A DNA stretch of 11,574 bases from an uncultured Anaerotruncus sp. (GTDB lineage Bacteria; Bacillota; Clostridia; Oscillospirales; Ruminococcaceae), in NCBI RefSeq assembly GCF_902490045.1, contig NZ_CABUCJ010000076.1:1-11574 (forward strand), written 5' to 3'. The notes beneath the pieces are model-generated. The model ran no database searches. It saw only the letters and a program-made list of their open reading frames with translations, and was not told the DNA's origin. A program made the position numbers and the translations under genes. This document shows, piece after piece, positions 6,352 through 11,574 of this stretch. Position 1 is the stretch's first letter; every line of letters begins with the position of its first letter.

Positions 6352-6729
6352 TTGAGAACGATTGAAATCGTGGCAAAGAACCTCAAATTCTATAGACAGC
6401 AGCGCGGCCTGACGCAGGAGGAGCTTGCGTCGAAGGCCTATACCAGCGCGTCCTACATCAGCAGGATCGAGCGGATGGTGGCCAACCCATCGATCGAATC
6501 GCTCGACAGCATCGCGATGGCGCTGGGAATTTCTCCGCCGGAGCTCTTCCGGATGGACGAGGTGGACATCCTCCCCGAGCAGTACGACGAATTCCGCCGC
6601 CTGCGGGGGATCAGCAGCACCATGGAGCCGTGGCGGAAATCCCTTTTTCTGCGCGTGGTGTCCTCGACCCTCAGCGCGCTGCGGGACTGGAAGCCGGAGG
6701 AGGAAGAGGAAAAGACCGGGCAGCAATAA
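6352..6729 (+). CDS. XRE-family (Cro/CI-type HTH) transcriptional regulator
   Basis: The 125-residue protein has an N-terminal HTH_3 domain at about 5-67. The characteristic run is LKFYRQQRGLTQEELASKAY (11-30), then SYISRIERMVANPSIESLDS and IAMALGISPPELF. The C-terminal half carries no ligand domain I recognise and ends in an acidic run (EEEEE). The TTG start at 6352 is chosen because GGAGGGAG (6340-6347) sits at ideal spacing and no in-frame ATG lies nearby upstream; the ATG at 6338 runs into a stop. It is divergent from the RHH/52-residue genes across a 265-nt AT-rich gap with palindromes, so it likely controls itself and perhaps those genes. It is convergent with the histidine kinase gene. 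It is soluble and should bind DNA as a dimer. Confidence 0.92.
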   Translation: MRTIEIVAKNLKFYRQQRGLTQEELASKAYTSASYISRIERMVANPSIESLDSIAMALGISPPELFRMDEVDILPEQYDEFRRLRGISSTMEPWRKSLFLRVVSSTLSALRDWKPEEEEEKTGQQ

Positions 6730-6790
6730 AAAAATAACCGCCCCACCGGATATTCGATACAACGGGAATTTCCGGGGCGGTTATTTTTTT
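6728..6790 (+). terminator. Rho-independent terminator of the XRE gene
   Basis: A perfect 17-bp inverted repeat (6728-6744 with 6774-6790) joins an A-rich/GC-rich 5' arm, a 29-nt loop, and GGGGCGGTTATTTTTTT. It begins within the stop codon of the XRE gene. The symmetric A and T runs make it usable from the minus strand as well. Confidence 0.85.
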
Positions 6791-6796
6791 GCGCAT

Positions 6797-6855
6797 GCGC
6801 CCTCGCCGAGGGCGCGCGCATATAAGGCCGCGGCCCGGGGACGGGCCGCATGGCC
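6797..6855. repeat. Two GC-rich inverted repeats between convergent genes
   Basis: GCGCCCTCG-C-CGAGGGCGC (6797-6815) is a perfect 9-bp dyad. GCGGCCCG-GGGA-CGGGCCGC (6830-6849) is a perfect 8-bp hairpin flanked by GGCC on both sides (6826-6829 and 6852-6855). Neither has a T-run. They lie between two terminators, and no reading frame of note crosses them. Confidence 0.7.
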
Positions 6856-6856
6856 A

Positions 6857-6930
6857 ATTTTTTATTGCGGCGCAATAAAAAATAACCGCCGCATCAATTC
6901 CCATCATACGGGTATGTTGATGCGGCTATT
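6857..6930 (-). terminator. Bidirectional terminator region downstream of the histidine kinase
   Basis: The perfect 12-bp inverted repeat ATTTTTTATTGC-GGC-GCAATAAAAAAT (6857-6883) adjoins a 10-bp stem GCCGCATCAA/TTGATGCGGC (6888-6897 with 6917-6926). The second stem's loop contains CCC/GGG and could pair further. Read from the kinase side (minus strand), the 10-bp stem is followed by GGTTATTTTTTATTG, a typical terminator tail. Read on the plus strand it is followed by TATTTTTAT. Confidence 0.75.
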
Positions 6931-6952
6931 TTTATCGCTTTGATTTCTCAGC

Positions 6953-9388
6953 TCATGGGCGGCCGTCTTTGCCCGGCTGCCGCACGGGTCCGCTTTCGCC
7001 CGGACGGTTGCGCAGCTTCCAGGCGAGGCAGTTTGAAAGGACGCCCTTGAGCTGGCCGATCGAAATCGGCTTGGCGAGATGCCCGTTCATCCCCGCGAGG
7101 CGGGCCTGCTTGACGTCCTCGGCGAAGGCGTCCGCGGTCATTGCGATGATCGGCAGCTCATCGATCCGCTCGAGCCCCGACTCCCGGATCTCCCGGGTCG
7201 CGTCGTAGCCGTTGAGGACCGGCATCTGCACGTCCATGAAGACGACGTCGTAATAGAGGGGCGGATGGGAGCGGACCGCCTCCACCGCCTGCCTGCCGTC
7301 CCCGGCGATTTCCACCCACACGCCCAGCAGCCCGAGCATCTCGACGGCAATTTGCCGGTTGAGCTCGTTGTCCTCGACGAGCAGGGCGCGTAGCCCGGGG
7401 AAGGACGTCTCGTCCGTCTCGCTTTTTTTCGGGGTTACGACCGCCGGCGCGTCGCATTTGGCCAGACAGAGGGTGACGGTGAACCGGGAGCCCCTGCCGT
7501 ATTCGCTCTCCACCTGGATGTCGCCGTTCATCATCTCCACGAGGTTGTGCACGATCGTCATCCCGAGCCCGGTCCCGGGGACCTTGCTGGTCCGGCTGTC
7601 GTCGGCGCGGCTGAACGGCTCGAAGATGTGCGCGAGGTACTCCGGCTTCATGCCGATCCCGGTGTCCTCGACCGTGAAGCGGTAGGTGCCCGACTCCCGC
7701 TCCCCCTTGTCGAGCTCCTCGAGCCGCAGGACGACCGTTCCGCCCTCGCCGGTGTATTTCGAGGCGTTTGTGAGGATGTTGACCAAAATCTGGCTGATCC
7801 GCCGCGCGTCGCCGAGCACCCGCGGGTGGACCGCCCCGTCGATCTCGACCGACAGGGTCTGCCGCCTGCTCTCGAGGGAGAGGCGCACCAGCTCCACCGC
7901 CTCCCGCACCAGGGCGCGCAGGTCGAACTCCGCCTCCTCGAGCGTCAGAGCGCCGCTTTCGATCTTGCTGACGTCCAGAACCTCGTTGATCAGGCCGAGC
8001 AGGTGCCCGCAGGAGCTTTCGACCTTTTTGAGGTAATCGCGCAGCTTGTCCTCCTCCCCGATGTGGAGCTGCGCCAGCTCGGTCATCCCGACGATCGCGT
8101 TCATCGGCGTGCGGATGTCGTGGCTCATCCTGGAGAGAAAATCGCTTTTAGCCTGGCTGGCCTTTTCGGCCTTTTGCAGCGCGTCCTCGAGCAGCTGCTT
8201 GGATCGGCGCTCCTTTTCTAGCGCCTCCTCCCGCTGCTGCCGCTCCTCGTCGATGTTGCGCGAGAGGGTGATCTCGAGCACGTCGTCGGTGTCGGGGCTC
8301 TCGACCCACACCACCTGGGTGAAGTTCCAGTGGTAGATCCCGTCCTCGCCGAGGTGGGGGACCTCCATCGTCACGATCCGCCGCCCGTGGGAGAAGGCGT
8401 GGAGGAGGGAATCGCGCGAGAATTTCCCGATAAACTCCGCCTGGTAATCGGGGTGGACGGTGGCGAGCTCGGCCTGGATCAGGCTTTCAAAGCTGCCCTC
8501 CTCGCCCGGCTGCCTGACCGGAAACCGCTGGTATTCCAGCATCCGGTAGCTGTTTCGGGTGAGGTTGACGGCGATCAGCATCTGGTAGGCGATCTTGGCG
8601 GCGGTCGCAAGCTGGCTGATCTCAAGGCTGCGCCGCCGCTCGAGCAGGTATTCCTCCTGGATGTCGCGGAAGACGAGGACGCACCAGCATTCGTCCTCCC
8701 CAAACTGCTCGATCTTCGCGGCGGTGAACTCCACCATGTGGTAGGCGCCGCCGCTGGTCAGGCGGCGCAGCCGCCGGGTGATCTGCTTTTTCCCCTCTCC
8801 AAACAGCCGGAGCATCGCCTCGCGGGAAAAGCTCCCGTTGAAGAGCTCAAGGTCGTCGGGATGCAGCGCTTTTTGGGCGTATTTGCGGTTTTCCGCGCCG
8901 AAATTCCCCCGCTCGGGGATGCGGGTCCACACCGCGTCCCTCTGGCAGTTGACATAGTAGTCGGCGGTCAGGTTGGCGATGACGCACTCGTCGAAGACGG
9001 TGACGAGGCTCTGCGCGTACATCCGCTCAATCTTCCTCAGCCCCTGCTCCTCCTCGAAGTTCTGCCGGTGGGGAGTGGCGGTCACCACGACGGCGGGAAT
9101 GCCGTCGTCCCAGACGATCCGGTTGGCGGTGACGTCGACGGTGCCCTTCAGCAGGGGATCGTAACAGACAAGATGGCTCGACGCGCCGTCCCCCAGCCCG
9201 TCGAGCGGGCAGTTGGAGCAAACCTCGGGCCAGACCTCGTGGCATTTTGCCCCGAGCGCGGCCCTCCCGCGTCCGGTGTCCCGGCAGCGGAGATTGAAGT
9301 AGAGCAGCCGGTGGGTCGCCTCTTCAATGACGTATACGCTGGTTTCGGTCAGCGCGTCCAGTAATTTTGCCAGATTGTCGGCAGGCAT
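6953..9388 (-). CDS. Cytosolic PAS-type hybrid sensor histidine kinase / response regulator
   Basis: This 811-residue hybrid kinase has no membrane segment. Residues 1-110 form a PAS-like domain with a cysteine cluster (C35, C49, C57, C60 in CSNCP). Two related sensor modules follow at about 130-250 and 265-385; each has an HPD/HPDY element and an FSR-type helix. A coiled linker leads to HisKA with SHDIRTPMNAI and phospho-acceptor H423. The ATPase domain has the N box (N537, N541), DTGIGM (575-580) and GTGLGM (605-610). The receiver domain (about 665-785) has E672/D673, phospho-acceptor D719 in FMDVQMP, T751 and K773. All catalytic residues are present, so it should phosphorylate its own receiver. 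No DNA-binding output or separate HPt gene is next to it. The ATG at 9388 has GAGGAG (9397-9402) well spaced. It follows the xdhC gene on the same strand but has its own candidate promoter. Its ligand is unknown. Confidence 0.93.
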   Translation of the reverse strand: MPADNLAKLLDALTETSVYVIEEATHRLLYFNLRCRDTGRGRAALGAKCHEVWPEVCSNCPLDGLGDGASSHLVCYDPLLKGTVDVTANRIVWDDGIPAVVVTATPHRQNFEEEQGLRKIERMYAQSLVTVFDECVIANLTADYYVNCQRDAVWTRIPERGNFGAENRKYAQKALHPDDLELFNGSFSREAMLRLFGEGKKQITRRLRRLTSGGAYHMVEFTAAKIEQFGEDECWCVLVFRDIQEEYLLERRRSLEISQLATAAKIAYQMLIAVNLTRNSYRMLEYQRFPVRQPGEEGSFESLIQAELATVHPDYQAEFIGKFSRDSLLHAFSHGRRIVTMEVPHLGEDGIYHWNFTQVVWVESPDTDDVLEITLSRNIDEERQQREEALEKERRSKQLLEDALQKAEKASQAKSDFLSRMSHDIRTPMNAIVGMTELAQLHIGEEDKLRDYLKKVESSCGHLLGLINEVLDVSKIESGALTLEEAEFDLRALVREAVELVRLSLESRRQTLSVEIDGAVHPRVLGDARRISQILVNILTNASKYTGEGGTVVLRLEELDKGERESGTYRFTVEDTGIGMKPEYLAHIFEPFSRADDSRTSKVPGTGLGMTIVHNLVEMMNGDIQVESEYGRGSRFTVTLCLAKCDAPAVVTPKKSETDETSFPGLRALLVEDNELNRQIAVEMLGLLGVWVEIAGDGRQAVEAVRSHPPLYYDVVFMDVQMPVLNGYDATREIRESGLERIDELPIIAMTADAFAEDVKQARLAGMNGHLAKPISIGQLKGVLSNCLAWKLRNRPGESGPVRQPGKDGRP

Positions 9389-9406
9389 GGCTCCAACTCC
9401 TCATCC

Positions 9407-9423
9407 GGTATCCCACGGATACC
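9407..9423 (-). repeat. Perfect dyad in the kinase mRNA leader
   Basis: GGTATCC-CAC-GGATACC is a perfect 7-bp inverted repeat lying 4 nt upstream of the kinase ribosome site (9397-9402) and about 30 nt after the predicted transcription start. It may be an operator or an RNA hairpin that influences translation start. Confidence 0.55.
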
Positions 9424-9455
9424 TGTTCCCGGTGCGTCCGAAAAATCCTGTCCCC

Positions 9456-9484
9456 ATTATACACTTGCCGGGGGAAAATGGGAA
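9456..9484 (-). promoter_or_regulatory. Candidate promoter for the hybrid kinase gene
   Basis: A consensus TATAAT lies on the minus strand at 9456-9461. The hexamer 17 nt upstream (9479-9484) is TTCCCA, a poor -35 box, so an activator may be needed. The transcript would carry a leader of about 60 nt containing the dyad at 9407-9423. Confidence 0.45.
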
Positions 9485-9586
9485 GCGTTTTGTGGCCGAT
9501 TGCAGAGTTTGACATCCCGCTGCGCTCCGCGGGCCGTCCGGAGCGGCGCGCGGGATCCCGTTTCCCCGGAGAGCGGCGGAAGAGGG

Positions 9587-9626
9587 ACAGCCGGGCCGCA
9601 AAACGTCCGTTTTGCGGCCCGGCTGT
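9587..9626 (-). terminator. Long palindromic hairpin after the xdhC gene
   Basis: A perfect 19-bp inverted repeat (9587-9605 with 9608-9626) has only 2 nt at its centre and begins about 20 nt after the xdhC stop. It lacks a T-run on either strand, so it is not a textbook intrinsic terminator. Its position suggests it ends or protects the 3' end of the yqeC-yqeB-xdhC mRNA. Between it and the kinase promoter (9485-9586) I see only a smaller dyad, CGCTCCG/CGGAGCG near 9522-9546, and no gene. Confidence 0.55.
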
Positions 9627-9646
9627 TTCATCGTTCCCGGGACCGG

Positions 9647-10681
9647 TCAGAGGATGGGATCGAGCAGCACCTCGACGGTGCCGCCGCACACCATGCCCGC
9701 CTGGCGCGCGTCGCTGTTGGTCATGTCGCAGAGAACGACGCGCGGCGTACCCGACGCGAGGACCTCGGGCGCGGCGGCGACGACCCGCGCTTCGGCGGCG
9801 CCGCCGCCGATCGTGCCGTAGAGCGCGCCCTTCCCGTCGGCCAGCAGCTTGGAGCCGGCGCCGCGCGGCGCGGAACCGCGCTTTTCGATGATGGTGGCGA
9901 GCATCATCGGTTCCCCCCGCGCGAGGCGTTCGAGTCCCTCGCGGCTGACGCTGCCCGCCGAAAGCCCGCTGCCCACCTGGATGATCTCGGCCGCGATGCA
10001 CACGGCGATCTCGGCGGGGGTTTCGGCCCCGATACGCAGCCCGATCGGGGAATGGACCCGCGCGAGCTGTTCTTCGGTATAGCCCTCCCGCTCCATCTGC
10101 TCCATCACCACGGCGACCTTCTTGCGGCTGCCGATCATGCCGCAGTAGGCGAAGCGGCGGGGGAGGATGCGTTCGAGGCAGAAGCGGTCGTCCGCGTGCC
10201 CCCGGGTGATGATGACGAAGTAGCTGCCGTCGGTGTAGGGAACCTCCTCCATCGCCTGCGCGAAGGGCATGCAGAGCACCCGTCCGGCGCGCGGGAACCG
10301 TTCGCGGTTGGCGAACTCCTCCCGGTCGTCGATCACCGTCACGTCAAAGTCGAGCAGGGAGCCGATCTCCGCCAGCGGCTTCGCAATGTGCCCGCCGCCG
10401 CAGATGATGAGCTGCCGCCGCGCGCTCAGCCGTTCGGCGAGCAGGCGCACGCCGAGTACCTCGGCGGTGAGCGGGCGGTCGTCGTCCGGCAGGGCGGAGA
10501 GCAGCTCCTCCCACAGCCCGCGCAGCCCTTCGTCATGGGGAACGAGGCCGTCCGCCGTCACAAGCGCCTTCTGCGCGGTGAGCGCGCGCCCATCCCGTTC
10601 CCCCGCGAGGATGGTCAGCAGGTCGGCGCTGCCGCCCGCGTCGAGGATGTCGGCGAGCGTGCGGAAAAATACCCGGTTCAC
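9647..10681 (-). CDS. XdhC/CoxI-family molybdenum hydroxylase maturation protein
   Basis: XdhC-type proteins bind the molybdenum cofactor and help load it, after exchange of the terminal ligand, into xanthine-dehydrogenase-type enzymes. This 344-residue protein has a Rossmann-like XdhC_C part first: LIICGGGHIAKPLAEIG (91-107), VTVIDDREEFANRERFP (114-130), ITRGHADD (158-165), GMIGSRKK (181-188), and IGLRIGAETPAEIAV (213-227). The XdhC_CoxI part follows: EKRGSAPRGAGSKLL (266-280), GTIGGGAAE (289-297) and CGGTVEVLLDP (332-342). That is the reverse of the usual order. The GTG start at 10681 shares GTGA with the yqeB stop. With yqeB beside it, the likely client is a selenium-dependent molybdenum hydroxylase, which is not in this window. 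The final TGA sits at the normal family end, so no selenocysteine is proposed. Confidence 0.93.
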   Translation of the reverse strand: MNRVFFRTLADILDAGGSADLLTILAGERDGRALTAQKALVTADGLVPHDEGLRGLWEELLSALPDDDRPLTAEVLGVRLLAERLSARRQLIICGGGHIAKPLAEIGSLLDFDVTVIDDREEFANRERFPRAGRVLCMPFAQAMEEVPYTDGSYFVIITRGHADDRFCLERILPRRFAYCGMIGSRKKVAVVMEQMEREGYTEEQLARVHSPIGLRIGAETPAEIAVCIAAEIIQVGSGLSAGSVSREGLERLARGEPMMLATIIEKRGSAPRGAGSKLLADGKGALYGTIGGGAAEARVVAAAPEVLASGTPRVVLCDMTNSDARQAGMVCGGTVEVLLDPIL

Positions 10682-11469
10682 AGGATCCCTCCCCTCAGGT
10701 GCAAAACCGCCTCCAGCGCGCCGCCCGCGATGGCGCGCGCCTTGTCGGAGATGGTGTGGCAGTATTCCACGATGCCGCGCGGGTCAATGTCGCCCGATTT
10801 CATCCCGCGCGTCACCGGGGTCCCCTCGGGAAGCATGCCGCGCACGACCCCGTCGATCAGGGCGCGCACGGGTTCCCCCTCCACGCGCGCGACGACGTCG
10901 CCCGCCCGCACGAGCTGGCCGATCTTCGCCGCGGGGGCGAAGGGGCCGTCGGCGGGCGCGCGGATGATCCGCTCGGAGGTGTAGCCGCCGATGTCGCCGG
11001 GCACGCCGGTGTTGGCGATCGCGCTCCCCGCGTAGATCACGCGGCCGAGAAAGTGCCCCCGCTTGGTCTCGACGACCGCGTGGCAGTCCACGCCCGCGGT
11101 GAAGCCGGGGCCGAGCGCGACCACAACGGGCGCGTCGGTGATTCTGGTTCCGAGGTTGCGCTTGGCGAGCACCGCGTCGATGACGACGGGGGGCCGCAGC
11201 GTTTCGATCGCGGCCGCCCCGGGGTCGACGAGCACCGCGACCCCGCCCTCCCCGGCGATCCGCAGCGCGTCGGCGGGGCCGCGCGCGAGCCGCGCCGTCA
11301 CCCCTTCGACCTCGGCCGCGCCCTCGTAGACCGCGCGGGAGAACGCGACGGTGCAGCGCACGGTGGTGGGTTGGGCGATGTCGGTCATGACGACCTGGAA
11401 GCCGCAGTTGTGCAGCCGCCAGGCCACGCCGGTGGCGAGGTCGCCCGCGCCCTTGATGAAGATTAGCAT
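10678..11469 (-). CDS. yqeB: Selenium-dependent molybdenum hydroxylase maturation protein YqeB
   Basis: This 263-residue protein matches the YqeB family (TIGR03309), a marker of the trait in which selenium is an exchangeable ligand in molybdenum hydroxylases rather than selenocysteine. Motifs are KGAGDLATGVAWRLH (6-20), RCTVAFSRAVYEG (38-50), VIDAVLAKRNLGTR (96-109), LGPGFTAGVDCHAVVET (119-135), a barrel-like stretch near 188-222, and GDIDPR (226-231) with SDKARAIAGGALEAV (241-255). Its exact reaction is unknown. The ATG at 11469 has AGGAGG about 10 nt upstream, inside the end of the preceding gene, which it overlaps by 7 nt. It overlaps the XdhC gene by 4 nt. In E. coli the homologous region is fused to an XdhC domain in one protein (from memory); here they are separate. 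Confidence 0.92.
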   Translation of the reverse strand: MLIFIKGAGDLATGVAWRLHNCGFQVVMTDIAQPTTVRCTVAFSRAVYEGAAEVEGVTARLARGPADALRIAGEGGVAVLVDPGAAAIETLRPPVVIDAVLAKRNLGTRITDAPVVVALGPGFTAGVDCHAVVETKRGHFLGRVIYAGSAIANTGVPGDIGGYTSERIIRAPADGPFAPAAKIGQLVRAGDVVARVEGEPVRALIDGVVRGMLPEGTPVTRGMKSGDIDPRGIVEYCHTISDKARAIAGGALEAVLHLRGGIL

Positions 11470-11574
11470 GTGGTTTCCGCCTCCTGTCTGAGCGAAAGAA
11501 TGAATACCTTTTCAATCCCGCCCGCACGGAGCAGTGCGGCGGCCTGTTCGCCCTGCTCCCGCAGGGCGGGGGTG
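11463..11574 (-). CDS. yqeC: Probable YqeC, selenium-dependent hydroxylase accessory protein, 3' partial
   Basis: Only the last 36 residues are in the window: the frame read from 11573 begins TPALREQGEQAAALLRAGG and ends IEKVFILSLRQEAETTC with TAA at 11463-11465. The other two minus-strand frames are not favoured: one stops within the segment. The TPALREQGEQAAALL start and the IEKVFILSLR strand resemble the NKxD-TPEL...V-SLR ending of YqeC proteins (TIGR03172), the usual partner of yqeB. The segment does not look like the DIDTPED ending of MocA/YgfJ. The 7-nt overlap with yqeB supports one operon. The identification rests on a short piece and on context. Confidence 0.5.
   Translation of the reverse strand, partial: TPALREQGEQAAALLRAGGIEKVFILSLRQEAETTC

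Noticed and set aside
8330..9364. Plus-strand frame of 344 residues opposite the kinase, and a 494-residue frame opposite xdhC/yqeB.
   Set aside because: Both lie antisense to genes with clear motifs, and their translations match no family.
9570..9649. Readthrough of the xdhC TGA as a selenocysteine codon, given the selenium context.
   Set aside because: The protein already ends at the normal XdhC family C-terminus, and the following frame has no family-like sequence. The hairpin at 9587-9626 starts about 20 nt on, too far for a typical bacterial SECIS and without a recognisable apical loop. The other TGA stops (selA, selB, yqeB, kinase) also fall at family ends.
1..11574. CRISPR array, insertion sequence, rRNA or replication origin.
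   Set aside because: No spaced direct repeats, transposase, rRNA-like sequence or DnaA-box cluster could be found by reading both strands.

Overview
The window looks like part of a GC-rich anaerobic bacterium that uses selenium. Bacillota (Clostridia, Oscillospiraceae-like) is the best guess, from the style of the PAS-hybrid kinase, the small RHH protein and the CCA-encoding tRNA-Sec. That assignment is inference, not proof. Most genes are strongly GC-rich with G/C-ending codons. One block, about 3310-5745, and the regulatory gap 6087-6351 are visibly AT-richer.

Layout. (1) 1-3308, plus strand: the selenocysteine operon. It holds the 3' part of selA (cut by the window edge), selB (GTGA overlap), and then tRNA-Sec (selC) with anticodon UCA and encoded CCA. 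A perfect 17-bp terminator hairpin starts at the CCA end. (2) 3309-5692: an AT-rich insert directly behind the tRNA. It carries one large minus-strand gene, a 738-residue protein that I read as PIN-nuclease-like, with coiled coils and two C-terminal membrane helices. No integrase is visible. (3) 5753-6086, minus strand: a ribbon-helix-helix protein overlapping by 11 nt a 52-residue two-helix membrane protein. These lie just upstream of the PIN-like gene on the same strand. (4) 6087-6351: a divergent control region with candidate promoters and dyads, then an XRE regulator on the plus strand (TTG start). (5) 6730-6952: a gene-free stretch packed with inverted repeats and terminators. (6) 6953-9388, minus strand: a soluble hybrid histidine kinase with a Cys-containing N-terminal PAS-like domain, a duplicated sensor module, HisKA, HATPase and REC. 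(7) 9647-11574, minus strand: the selenium-dependent molybdenum hydroxylase (SDMH) maturation operon. It has the end of a probable yqeC, then yqeB, then an XdhC-family gene, with tight overlaps.

How it fits together: selA/selB/tRNA-Sec put selenium into proteins as selenocysteine. yqeC/yqeB/xdhC belong to the separate route that puts labile selenium into molybdenum hydroxylases. Both need selenophosphate from SelD, which is not in this window. Between the two selenium loci sit the kinase, an XRE regulator and what looks like a small accessory island at the tRNA-Sec 3' end. The PIN-like membrane protein, possibly with the RHH and 52-residue proteins, is the best candidate here for an undescribed system, perhaps defence-related. 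That function is inference only.
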